A stretch of 32,158 nucleotides of DNA from contig WGMZ01000020.1 in NCBI GenBank assembly GCA_016124735.1, forward strand, positions 1 through 32,158, in the 5' to 3' direction. Below are positions 9,701-18,400 of this stretch, piece after piece; position 1 is the first letter of the stretch, and every line of letters begins with the position of its first letter. The translations under genes and the position numbers were made by a program. The DNA is from Bacteroidota bacterium. Lineage in GTDB: Bacteria > Bacteroidota > Bacteroidia > UBA8524. The notes under the pieces were generated by a model that was not told where the DNA came from, did not search any database, and saw only the letters and a program-made list of their open reading frames with translations.

Positions 9701-11124
9701 CTTACCTGATATTTCCCAGGATTTATGAAGGCCGTATCGTATACCGCATTGTTTCCACTGCCATAAGCCACTTTCTGATTTTCATCCCGAATAACCCATT
9801 GCGAGGCAAACCCAGGATAATTTTTATCGGGTATATAATGCAATGCCACCTTTCCACAATCCAACACTTTTGTACTGATAGTTGCCCTGGGCGTTTCCCG
9901 AACAAAGATGTTGAATGAGCGAATGCTTTGCCCTTTGATTGGACAGGCATCATCTTCTGCTGTTATAGTAAATGAATAAGGAATATTGCTAATATCACTT
10001 TCCGTTGGTGTCCAGCAAACCTGCCCCTTGGCATGTTTGACCAGCCCATTGTTATGGGTAAAAGTTGCCCCTCTGATTCCTCTGTTCCAACTAATACGCA
10101 CCGTATCGCTGCTATTCGAATCATTTGTTATGATATCCATACAGGTTTTTTGCCCTGCACAAGCATAGGCTGTGAAAGGCGATTCGATACTTGGTATTTT
10201 GTTATTGGGACATGAGATGATGATGAATTGCATGTCCCTCCGCGTCTCGCCAATTTTAACCAGGGCGCCTCCTACCCGCCTCCACTCGGTGACTTTTATA
10301 ACAACCACGGCAATTTGATTGGCCTGCATCGGACGGAAAGCCAAATCGCCTGAAACGGGATCAAGATGGAATCCGGCAGGCAGGCCGGCATTGGCATTTG
10401 GAAAGCCAAAAAAATTCAATGGCTTGGTATAGCTGTAACTTCCGTAATAAGTTGCCGACTGTCCTTTCGCGCGCATAGCCGGTGCCAGCTCAAAAGACAT
10501 GCTGTCTCCGTCCATTGAATCCAAGGCTCCATTATTGAACACAAAATCCTGTCCGGCACAGATAATTCCAACCGGGTCGTTGGTAAATATGGGGCTCGAG
10601 TTACAGGAAGTCTGACAACGGTTCAGCTCCACATAAGTATAAAACAAATCCGAGTTGCAACAAGTGGTGGTCGCATGGTTGCGCGTCGAATTGCCGATAT
10701 AGCCAATATGAAAATCGCAACAGCTCGTCCCGCCCAGGTAGACGATTACCTTATAGGTCAGCTTTTCGATACCATAGGCAAAAGAACAGGAGCCATTGGA
10801 GCTACTGGAATTGCAGGTAGAATTGCACTTCGTGCAATAACCATCGCAAACCGGAGTAATGTCTTTGCAACTAATCTGCTGCGGATAGTAGGTTACCGGA
10901 GTAAAACTGCAGTTGATGGCCGATACATAAAGGTTATATACATTGGCCGGAATAGACCAGTTGGCATTGCAGTCCTTGTAGACAATCGTAGTAAATTCGA
11001 AGCTATCGGTTCCAACGCATCGATAACTCATGTCTGCACCCATGATATCACTTGCCTCCGCCTGCATGGAAATCATCAGCATTGGCAAAAGGAATAAAAA
11101 AAGCCTGTGAATCAATTGGTGCAT
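6778..11124 (-). CDS. Very large secreted PKD protein with T9SS type B sorting domain
   Basis: A 1448-aa exported protein. A signal peptide (MHQLIHRLFLFLLPMLMIS...AEA) is followed by a cysteine-rich N-terminal domain (about 25-190, with CC and CxxCxxxC clusters). A long array of Ig/PKD-like modules follows, with at least one clear PKD domain near 1170-1250 (YVWDFGEG) and a second WDFGD near 1300. The last ~90 residues are the gliding-motility-associated C-terminal domain (type B T9SS signal): IPNAFTPTGHNTGLNDHF, IYNRWGEEIY, WDGRYKGVNVPEDVYAY. The cargo would cross the outer membrane through the T9SS and stay at the surface or be released. It ends 6 bases from the CCG-domain gene, so the two are convergent. 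Adhesion or a surface-layer function is a guess. Confidence 0.93.
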   Translation of the reverse strand: MHQLIHRLFLFLLPMLMISMQAEASDIMGADMSYRCVGTDSFEFTTIVYKDCNANWSIPANVYNLYVSAINCSFTPVTYYPQQISCKDITPVCDGYCTKCNSTCNSSSSNGSCSFAYGIEKLTYKVIVYLGGTSCCDFHIGYIGNSTRNHATTTCCNSDLFYTYVELNRCQTSCNSSPIFTNDPVGIICAGQDFVFNNGALDSMDGDSMSFELAPAMRAKGQSATYYGSYSYTKPLNFFGFPNANAGLPAGFHLDPVSGDLAFRPMQANQIAVVVIKVTEWRRVGGALVKIGETRRDMQFIIISCPNNKIPSIESPFTAYACAGQKTCMDIITNDSNSSDTVRISWNRGIRGATFTHNNGLVKHAKGQVCWTPTESDISNIPYSFTITAEDDACPIKGQSIRSFNIFVRETPRATISTKVLDCGKVALHYIPDKNYPGFASQWVIRDENQKVAYGSGNNAVYDTAFINPGKYQVSFIYHTNTPCYNIEIDSLEIPDFVEVDVVSDSFICIGDSLLLDATTWNGSKPYSFGWSELTDSVPFGPFTIAEDVRVKPDTSRIYVIQVEDADGCMNWDTVRLQVKYPPPVDLGPDQRVCQGDTSFLDAGNDSLNLSYYWVTGETSRVIAAVNDWDYWVRVTDSFGCYNSDTMHNTLALIGLDAGPDRHSCEGDTVRIGAIGGSQFEWYDLSTFTSNPLPTPFSTQDSFNYIVSQSRGFVVRGKKAFDTLQCAYLDTVVLTMDPKPYVDITGIGPICPDDDSIHLITAVQFPTAFNGTWTASPNPQAIANNIFYPLVAGSGNHALTYKVTDSKGCPNSKTINVNIRPAPSTQLMPTFDVCANEKELVLNSLKLQPANYNGLTVNWYEANGASDIQSNLDKSDPTNVLLKLNNAVANGVYYIVLKLTNNVNGCSAYDTCILTVRPIPNVQAGSINPVCFNDRMMSLFEASNASPSDGIWTSNESLIAPDSFLPASIGESFRYTGNQVWFYYTRKLGNCAHTDSVSLSIKPQPKLIFEDDSLCMNQNPVDLSLISDPDGSGRSWTGTGLDIQGSQWNIDGLQRGWYAINYSFTAANACSSSVDASLFLEALPTLEAIIPDEVCEGSELALRASYTESPTVFWSSTGDGLFDGLSVSHDGQAKYKPGIGDVGAGQVTINIRTEQASVCPEAADSKLVRVFPLPRPIISVDTTQGCEPLTVLANSSGAVSTNSMYVWDFGEGSPFKGTDLTANIQHTYNAYGIFQIELTVTTSSADGGCTAEAVPVSVEVYPQPRAIPDANKWTTTVNFPGIQFYDHSITYGRSYITKWEWDFGDPNFGSSTSKDPFYTFPILDESDSAYYRVHLRVTSNQGCWDSSGKVVLIVPELSVFIPNAFTPTGHNTGLNDHFVIVAGNYKSIRIHIYNRWGEEIYYSENADDTWDGRYKGVNVPEDVYAYLVEVESIHNKAYRYSGTITLIR

Positions 11125-11218
11125 AGGTAAAAATCAAAGTTACTAAACTCCCTGCACACGCTTTTTGATTCCTTAATTTTTAAGACGAAGGAGCCAAATC
11201 TGCTATAGATGAGTTCTG

Positions 11219-11226
11219 TATATTTG
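11219..11226 (+). promoter_or_regulatory. -7 box directly before the ATG at 11231
   Basis: TATATTTG is an exact match to TAnnTTTG and ends 4 bases before the start codon. If used, the RNA would begin at or next to the ATG, giving a leaderless mRNA. No good -33 TTTG is seen at the usual spacing. Confidence 0.4.
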
Positions 11227-11230
11227 AAGC

Positions 11231-11704
11231 ATGAATACCACGGCATTTGATCCTTCCTCCCGCCTTTGGCTCTACACATCATCCCGGAATTTTAGTGATG
11301 CGGAATGCAAAGAAATCAAGAGTCTTTTGGCTGAGTTCGCAGCGGGATGGACCGCACATGACAAGAAATTGAAAGCAACCGGCTCCATCGAGCATGGCCG
11401 GGTAGTGGCTTTAATGGTAGATGAAAGTCAGGCAGGTGCCAGCGGGTGTTCAATCGACAAATCGGTTCATTTTTTACGAGATTTGGGTGTAAAATATGAT
11501 ACTGACTTCTTCGTTCGAAATCTGGTTGGCGTCAAGATGAATGGCACCTGGGAATGGGTTGATTTCAGATCGATACCAACACTCTTGCAAGAAGGAAAAA
11601 TTTCATCCGATACGATGGTTCTCGATAATACCATCCAAACGGCCGGATCCCTCAATCGGTGGGAGAAAAGACTGAGCGATACCTGGCTGAATCGCTACCT
11701 TTAA
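11231..11704 (+). CDS. Conserved Bacteroidota protein (databases often call it "ABC transporter ATPase")
   Basis: A 157-aa cytoplasmic protein of a family I recognise from Bacteroidota, with RLWLYTSSRNF near the start, GWTAHDKKLKA, the highly conserved ASGCSIDKSVHFL (about 75-87), and a tryptophan-rich end. No Walker A, Walker B or ABC signature is present, so the common database name is misleading. In related genomes, as I recall, it lies next to the two Fe-S genes found here at 616 and 5986, and its position fits a disrupted version of that order. Biochemical function is unknown. It ends 10 bases before the TTG-start gene at 11715, so the two are probably co-transcribed. Confidence 0.85.
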   Translation: MNTTAFDPSSRLWLYTSSRNFSDAECKEIKSLLAEFAAGWTAHDKKLKATGSIEHGRVVALMVDESQAGASGCSIDKSVHFLRDLGVKYDTDFFVRNLVGVKMNGTWEWVDFRSIPTLLQEGKISSDTMVLDNTIQTAGSLNRWEKRLSDTWLNRYL

Positions 11705-11714
11705 AAAAAGTCTG

Positions 11715-13166
11715 TTGAAAACCGAAAGTCTTCTTCGATTTGCCCCCTGGGTTGTTGCACTAATCTATTTTATCCTGTCAGCCCAGCTTCCTTTTTGGGG
11801 CGATAGTATTGCCAGTGTTTCCAAAGCTGCTGTGCGTATCTATACTGAAGGGTTGGCAAATCCATGGAATTACCCCGATGCAGATCCCGGCCATCCAACC
11901 CTTTTCCCATGGATGATTGCCTTATTTTGGAAAGCACTCGGTTTTCAACTTTGGGTACCTCATCTTATGGTGGCCATCCTCAGTGCTCTGCTTTTAAAAG
12001 AGCTCATCCTGGCTAGTCGTCTCCTGGATGAAAAGCTTCAACTCTGGGCCCTGATATTAGGCAGTATCGCTCCTTTGATGCTTAGTCAGGCGATCGAAAT
12101 TTCACTGGCTCTTCCACTCACGCTCCTTTTCTTTATTGCCGCCCGGAATCTAAAAAAATGCAATACCCGGGCCTGGGTGCTTGCAGCGACAGCCATGGTT
12201 CTGGTGCATTTGCAAGGCCTCATGTTGCTCGGAGCCCTGGGATTCTACGACCTGCTTCGTTCATGGCCCCTGAGGAAGTCCTTTTTCTATAGACTACCCT
12301 ACTATTTTATCCCTTTGCTAGCTTTCGGCATCTGGCTGTATTTCCACCAAAGAGCATTTGGCTGGGCACTCTTCACACCCAACTATGAACGTGGTGCACC
12401 CGGACTGCATGTAGCTATTTATAACCTGTTTATTAGTGGATGGAGAATAATAGACCTGGGGTATTTTGTCATGATTCTTCCCGTGATGTATCGAATCATT
12501 CATCATCTGATAAAAAAGAAAGGAAGCGACCAGGAAAAATTGTTTCTCAGTTTGTTCCTGGTATTGGCTATTGGAATCCCTGTGGTATTTGCCTATCCGC
12601 CAAATCACCGCTATCTCCTTCCCATTTATATACTCAGTATCCCCTTATTTCTTCGGATATTGCTTCCCTTTTCCAATAAAAAAAAGGCTCTGATTTTATC
12701 TGCCAGCTTCCTGGTCCTGTTGAGTGGCAACCTCTGGTTTTATCCCGGAAAATGTTTGGGTGACCAAAATCTGGTTTTTTTAAACTACCGTCCATTGGAA
12801 AAGCAGATGATCCAGGACCTCCCTGACAGCGCAACCGTATATTCCTATGCTCCTTTGAACAATGCCAGCCTCTATACATATTTGAAAGACAAGCGGAGCA
12901 TCCGCTACGACGATTTATATGGAAAGGATTACGCCTCTTGCGACTGGATAGCGGAAAGCAACCTGAATTGCGAATTCAATCAAAACGACCGAGACAGTTT
13001 GGAGGCTCTTTTTGTGTCGCATACGTATGAAAATTATGGTGTATTTGTGCGTCTGTGGATGAATAAGAAACTTCTACCAACCTACCCCGATTTTCCCGGA
13101 CCTGATCGTCAGCCTGGTTCTCTGGAAAAGCTCATTCGAATCCTGAAAGCTAAATTTCGCAGTTAA
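11715..13166 (+). CDS. GT39/PMT-like integral membrane glycosyltransferase (GT-C fold)
   Basis: A 483-aa protein with about ten membrane helices in the first ~360 residues and a soluble C-terminal part. The first periplasmic loop has the acidic positions expected of GT-C enzymes (WGDSIASVSKAA, then NPWNYPDADPGHP followed by the LFPWMIALFW helix), as in dolichyl- or undecaprenyl-phosphate sugar transferases. It would move a sugar from a polyprenyl phosphate carrier to a lipid, glycan or protein on the periplasmic side; the acceptor cannot be inferred. The start is TTG at 11715, with no in-frame ATG before the first helix. Its TAA stop overlaps the stop of the convergent gene at 13163 by three bases. 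Confidence 0.75.
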   Translation: MKTESLLRFAPWVVALIYFILSAQLPFWGDSIASVSKAAVRIYTEGLANPWNYPDADPGHPTLFPWMIALFWKALGFQLWVPHLMVAILSALLLKELILASRLLDEKLQLWALILGSIAPLMLSQAIEISLALPLTLLFFIAARNLKKCNTRAWVLAATAMVLVHLQGLMLLGALGFYDLLRSWPLRKSFFYRLPYYFIPLLAFGIWLYFHQRAFGWALFTPNYERGAPGLHVAIYNLFISGWRIIDLGYFVMILPVMYRIIHHLIKKKGSDQEKLFLSLFLVLAIGIPVVFAYPPNHRYLLPIYILSIPLFLRILLPFSNKKKALILSASFLVLLSGNLWFYPGKCLGDQNLVFLNYRPLEKQMIQDLPDSATVYSYAPLNNASLYTYLKDKRSIRYDDLYGKDYASCDWIAESNLNCEFNQNDRDSLEALFVSHTYENYGVFVRLWMNKKLLPTYPDFPGPDRQPGSLEKLIRILKAKFRS

Positions 13167-14302
13167 ACGCTGTATTTCTGGTAGAATCTCCACCACAAAT
13201 CAGGTAATTCTTCATTGCTTGCAGTCAGGTAATCCTCATAATTGCAAGGCACCATAATGGGCAGGGTATTCTGCTTCCCGCTTTTCGGGTGAGGTATTTC
13301 CATCCACCAGCGGTCGCTAATCTGACTTTTATAAAATACCAGTTCCTGGTTTTCCTTAAGCACCAAGACATAGCGGGTAAATTGTTCATTATTCTCCGAT
13401 GGATGCTCGGCCCTTCTCTGAGGAAATGCTTCCAGAAAGAACCATATCATCTGTGCCACCTGTCGTGCGCAAACCTTGCTATTATCTAATTCCGGACTGT
13501 AATTAAAAAAACCTACACTCATGCATTGCCCTCCCAGACCTGCATAGCGCGCAAGCTGACAAGCTTCTTCGTTTAGCAGTCCATTCGGAGAAGCATCGTG
13601 TACCGCAGGGAATTCCGAAGCGCGTATCACCCCGCAGTCGAATACTGCCAGATGCGCCGACCGAAAAGCCGGTTCTGCGAGCTTAAGATTGGAACGAAGT
13701 GTTCCCAAACGCACCGGATCGAAGAACATTCTTTCCATCACATCAACCGAAGCCTGTTCCGTCAAATATGTCTGGTGCCCGAAAGAATAAAAATTAAAAA
13801 GATGACTATTGGAATCAAGTACCACTTTATTCAGCCAGGTTCCTTCCCGGAAGTTCACTTTTTTGCCACAATAAACGATCTCGAGGTTATTGGATTGATT
13901 TTTCAGTGCATGGTATTGCTGGCTTGCCAATCCTTCATCTCCTCCGATCAGCACTGCACAGATTCCCAGGGCACTCAACTCATGCAAAACCGTTTGGACC
14001 GCAAATCGCGTATCTTCCGGAGAATCGCCAGCCTCCACATTGCCCAAATCGGCCACAACAGACCATTCTTTGGCGCACATCAGACGATAGAGCTCTGACC
14101 GCACCACATCTGCTGCCTGCGAGGCTCCCGGATACATTCCATCAATGCGCGCATCGTTTATACCAAACATAGCTATCTTAACTCCTTCCAGATCTGGAAA
14201 TCTGTGCAGATGAATGCGCACATGGTTGGCTAAAGCACCGGGCAGTTGGTCTGAAGAAAAAATCAAATCGGGATGAACCGGACGCAGGAATGTTTCAAGC
14301 AT
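13163..14302 (-). CDS. Formimidoylglutamase/arginase-family protein lacking the metal-ligand motifs
   Basis: A 379-aa protein similar to a Bacteroidota branch annotated as formimidoylglutamase or arginase. Landmarks are MFGINDAR, VLIGGDEG, HLFNFYSFGHQ, SPNGLLNEEACQLARYAG, QVAQMIWFFLEAF, SDRWWMEIPHP and MVPCNYEDYL. The usual ureohydrolase ligands are changed: GGDH reads GGDE, the DAHxD segment reads LDSNSH, and the SxDxD segment reads VFDCGV. A binuclear manganese centre is therefore unlikely and the protein is probably not a ureohydrolase. I place the start at the ATG at 14302 (MLETFLRPV), which has AAGGAT upstream; an upstream ATG at 14356 would overlap the divergent gene's start. The stop overlaps that of the convergent glycosyltransferase gene. 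Confidence 0.85.
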   Translation of the reverse strand: MLETFLRPVHPDLIFSSDQLPGALANHVRIHLHRFPDLEGVKIAMFGINDARIDGMYPGASQAADVVRSELYRLMCAKEWSVVADLGNVEAGDSPEDTRFAVQTVLHELSALGICAVLIGGDEGLASQQYHALKNQSNNLEIVYCGKKVNFREGTWLNKVVLDSNSHLFNFYSFGHQTYLTEQASVDVMERMFFDPVRLGTLRSNLKLAEPAFRSAHLAVFDCGVIRASEFPAVHDASPNGLLNEEACQLARYAGLGGQCMSVGFFNYSPELDNSKVCARQVAQMIWFFLEAFPQRRAEHPSENNEQFTRYVLVLKENQELVFYKSQISDRWWMEIPHPKSGKQNTLPIMVPCNYEDYLTASNEELPDLWWRFYQKYSV

Positions 14303-14354
14303 GGCCAAAATTATCCTTTTTCGCTTACTATTGAATTGACTAATTTGCCGGCTC

Positions 14355-15353
14355 ATGATTCTTTTAACCGGAGCAACGGGATTTCTTGGCAGTCATGTTT
14401 GTGCCACATTGCTGGAAAACGGCTATCAGGTAAGGGCATGCAGGCGTATAAACAGCTCCCTGCAAGAGTTTCATCAAATCATGAAATGGCGCTTGGGCAA
14501 CGATTGGGAGGAACAGTACCCCTCGCCCGAATGGGTCTATGCGGACATTTTGGACTACGAATCCCTGATGGACGCGATGAGCGGTGTAGAAGCAGTATTT
14601 CATGTGGCTGCCATTGTAAGTTTTTGGAGCAAACGCCGGGATGAACTCTTTGAAGTCAATGTGGAAGGAACCGCCAATGTGGTCGACGCCTGCCTTGAAA
14701 GTGAAATTCCCTGGATGATTCATACCAGTTCTATTGCTGCCATCGGACGCGACGACAAGCACCCTCAGATAAACGAAAACAGTGAATGGATCAATACGCC
14801 GAATAACTCACAGTATGCAATTTCCAAGCATCTCGCTGAACTGGAGGTCTGGCGCGGAAGAGAAGAAGGGCTCAAGGCTTCGATGGTCAATCCCGGAATA
14901 ATTTTAGGAGAAGGCGACTGGACCAAAGGAAGCTGCAGACTGTTAAAAAAAATTGCCGACGGACTGCCTTATTATACCCAAAGCCAGAACGGGTATGTGG
15001 ATGTGATTGATGTGGCCAAAGCCTTGCTGGCACTGTATCAGAAACGAATTGATGGAGAACGATTCATTCTGGTCGGTGAAAGTCTGACAGCCAGAGACTT
15101 AATTCAAACCGGCGCTCAAGTTTTTGGAAACAAAGAGGCCCGAATAGAAATACACCCATGGATGATGCGAATCGCTGCCTATGTAAGTACCCTTATTTCC
15201 TATTTCAATAAGAAAGAGCCACTTATCACAAAAGAAACAGCAGCAACAGCTACTCACACCTATCAATACGCAACAGAGAAATCGAAAAATGAGTTGAACA
15301 TTCAGTACAATTCATTAGAAAGTTTATTTCGTCGAATTCAGTCGATAATCTGA
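14355..15353 (+). CDS. NAD(P)-dependent extended SDR (epimerase/dihydroflavonol reductase-like)
   Basis: A 332-aa extended short-chain dehydrogenase. The Rossmann motif TGATGFLG at the N-terminus supplies G6, G9 and G12. HVAAIVSFW follows, then the conserved serines in HTSSIAAIG (about 125-131) and the catalytic pair Y154-x3-K158 (QYAISKHLAEL). The C-terminal ~170 residues form the variable substrate-binding part. It is closest in appearance to the dihydroflavonol-4-reductase and 3-beta-hydroxysteroid dehydrogenase-like group, common in bacteria with mostly unknown substrates. It is divergent from the arginase-like gene, with 52 bases between starts, so the promoters must be compact. The distal part is followed by the promoter of the next T9SS gene. 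Confidence 0.88.
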   Translation: MILLTGATGFLGSHVCATLLENGYQVRACRRINSSLQEFHQIMKWRLGNDWEEQYPSPEWVYADILDYESLMDAMSGVEAVFHVAAIVSFWSKRRDELFEVNVEGTANVVDACLESEIPWMIHTSSIAAIGRDDKHPQINENSEWINTPNNSQYAISKHLAELEVWRGREEGLKASMVNPGIILGEGDWTKGSCRLLKKIADGLPYYTQSQNGYVDVIDVAKALLALYQKRIDGERFILVGESLTARDLIQTGAQVFGNKEARIEIHPWMMRIAAYVSTLISYFNKKEPLITKETAATATHTYQYATEKSKNELNIQYNSLESLFRRIQSII

Positions 15354-15399
15354 TAAATAATCACGTAATCAATCCATCTTTTAGACAAAGATTGCTTTT

Positions 15400-15432
15400 C
15401 TTGCACTATAGTGTATTCATGTGATACATTTA
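15400..15432 (+). promoter_or_regulatory. Candidate promoter of the T9SS type A gene
   Basis: CTTG (15400-15403) is followed after 21 bases by TACATTTA (15425-15432), one mismatch from TAnnTTTG. It lies 13 bases before the ATG at 15446. Confidence 0.4.
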
Positions 15433-15445
15433 AAGCCAGATTTAT

Positions 15446-18400
15446 ATGAAAATTTTCAACAAAACGACCTTTGTCGTCGGGCTCTTCATGCTCTTATCGC
15501 AATGGAGTTCGGGACAAAACCCTGTCACCATCGGGACAGGAACCTCAACCCAAAGGTACCCATTTGGTGCATATTGGGGTTATGAACGATCAGCCGCTAT
15601 CTACCAGGCATCGGAAGTCAGCCGTTCAGGCGTTATCGACAAACTTTCCTGGTATTTCACAAGCACAACAAGCGGAACCTATGGTATCCGAATCTATCTG
15701 AAACAAACCTCAAACAACAACTTCCCGTCTTCTACTACTTACGCTTCAGAAGCAAGCAATGCTAAGTTGGTTTATGCAGACAGTGGAGTGGCGCCTACAT
15801 CCGGGGGGTGGTTCCAATTCACATTAGATGATACCTTTAATTACTCCAATTCATCGAATCTTCAGGTTATTGTAGAAATGAATACCGGAGGTACGGGCAT
15901 AAGTAATTCCACCAGTGTTCGTTACACCTCCACTTCATCATCGGTTACGAATACTATGCAAAACTGGACTGCGGATAATAATCCGCCCACATCAACGGGT
16001 TCTACAAACAGTAGCCGTCCAAACATTCAGATTCATTTCGTACCCGATCCACTTCCGGATTTGAATATCCCTTCCGTGCTCAGCCCGAATTTTGCCGGCT
16101 GTAATTCCAGCACCTACGATTTGCAGTTTCAGATTGGCAATAGTGGCGGTGCCGCGGTGAGTTCTGGAAAGTATATCCGTGTTGGATATACGCTTAATAA
16201 TGGCAACGAAGTCATCGATTCATTTCAATTAAGCTCGGATCTTGCCATCAATGGCTCTGTAAACCACACAATCAATGGGATCTCCATTAGTGGTATTACA
16301 CAACCGAATTTTAAAATTTGGGCCAATATCGATGCAGATGATATTCATTCAAACGACAGTACAACTTTCAATGTAGTCAACCCGAATTGTATCGGAACCA
16401 ATTATTCCAGCGATTTCGAAGGAACCGATGGAGGTTGGGAAACCAATGCTTTGTGGGTGAATGGTGCGGTCAATAAAGGCAGTTTGAACAACCCACCAAG
16501 CGGTACCGACGGATGGATAACCGATGCAAGCAACAATTATCCAAACAATGCCAATGCCAGCCTGTATTCTCCATACTTCGATTTCAACCAGGTATGTACT
16601 CCTGTTTTCTCCTGGCAAATGCGCTTTATTACTGAGAACAACTGGGATGCTGTAATTCTCGAGGCCAGCACTGACTTTGTCAACTGGACCAAGGTAAGCA
16701 CCCTGTCACCCGGCTATAATAACAATAGCAACAGTGGACCCTTGGCTGCTCCTAAATTCTCAGGAAACAACAATTCATGGACGCTTTACCAGGCAGATTT
16801 ATCTGCTTTCAAAGGAAATACAGTACGCCTTCGTTTTCGTTTCGGATCGGATGGAAGCGGCACAAATCCCGGAGTTGCCATCGACGACGTCGACATGCTC
16901 ATGTTTCCTAACTACAATGGAGCAGGGATGATTGTTCCGGACACCATGATTCAAAATGCGATTTACGACACCGAAATCAGCTCCACTTCTACACCAATCA
17001 CAGGAGCTAAATTCGACTGGAAACTGGATGGCACCGTAATCGGAACCGATCAGGATTTAGATTACAGTTTCCCAAATACAGGAACCTTTACCCTTACACA
17101 CCGGGTACTCGATGCCTGCGGACTCGTGCTCGATTCCGTAAATAAAAGCATTGTAATCATTGCTCCGACTGCTATTCCAACTCCTGATTTTGTGGCAGAT
17201 GCCAACGTAATCAGTCAGTTTGGAACAGTGAATTATACCAACCTCACCGGAAATGGAGCTTCTTATTATGAATGGTACGTCTCTCCTGCCATTTACATTG
17301 ATCCACAAACTCAATTGCCTCTGCCTTCCGTATCTTACGGGAACAATACAACGGCCTATTCTAAATCTCCAAGCATGGACTTTTTTGGAACCGGTAATTA
17401 TGATGTATGTCTGATTGCCGAGAATGCCCTTGGACGCGACACTTTGTGTAAAACACAATATATCCTCGTTGGAGGAGGTGCAGCAGGAGGCGATTCGGTT
17501 ATGTGCTCTGGAACCAGCATGGATGCGAATACCCATACCATGGGACATATTTATGATCCGGGTGGCCCCAATGCAAACTACGGAAATGGACTCAACTGTA
17601 CCTTTACCATTGATTTCTCATGTTATGATTCTCTGGTGATGGGATTCAACTCCTTTAACCTCGAAGACAATTATGACTTCCTGCATATTTACGACGGAGA
17701 TCAAAATTCAGGTACGCCATTGTGGGATATTTCTGCATTTCCTAACGGCCTCACCAATACCACCATCCAAAGCTTAAATGTGGCGACCAGCGGATTGGTT
17801 ACTCTTGTATTCTCTTCCGATCCTTCAGTGAACAGACCCGGATTCGAATTGGAATACGAAGCCAGAAACCAGAAAACAACTATCGCAGCATCTTTCGATG
17901 TGCCTGATTCACTTTGTCAGAACTTCCCGGTAACCTTTAATAGCACAAGTACCAATGCAAAAACATTTGCGTGGGACTTTACTGGAAGCGGAATATTTGT
18001 GTCCAACACTGGACAACCCACCTTTACTTATTCAACGCCCGGAACCTACGATGTGAAACTGGCTGTTTCAGGTTGCGCCGGAGTTGACACATTCACGAAA
18101 ACTGTAGTGGTAAGAGCAATTGGATCGAATGCAGTCGATTTTGCAGCAGACTATACCACCTATACCATTCATGATGAGGTGGTAATCAAGGACATGACAC
18201 ATGGGTGTATTTCAGATTACCAATGGGTGATAGAGCCGGCAGTTGCAACATTTTTGAACGGCAGTGACAAAACAGCAGAAGCTCATGCAACCATTACAAC
18301 TCCAGGTTACTATACAGTAAAACTCTTCACCACCAACTCGGCAGGCACCGATTCTCTTGTAAAAACGAATTATCTGCATATTGTTAATATCTGCAAGCCT

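Noticed and set aside
11231-11704. Accepting the database-style name "ABC transporter ATPase"
   Set aside because: No Walker A, Walker B, Q-loop or ABC signature can be found in the 157 residues.
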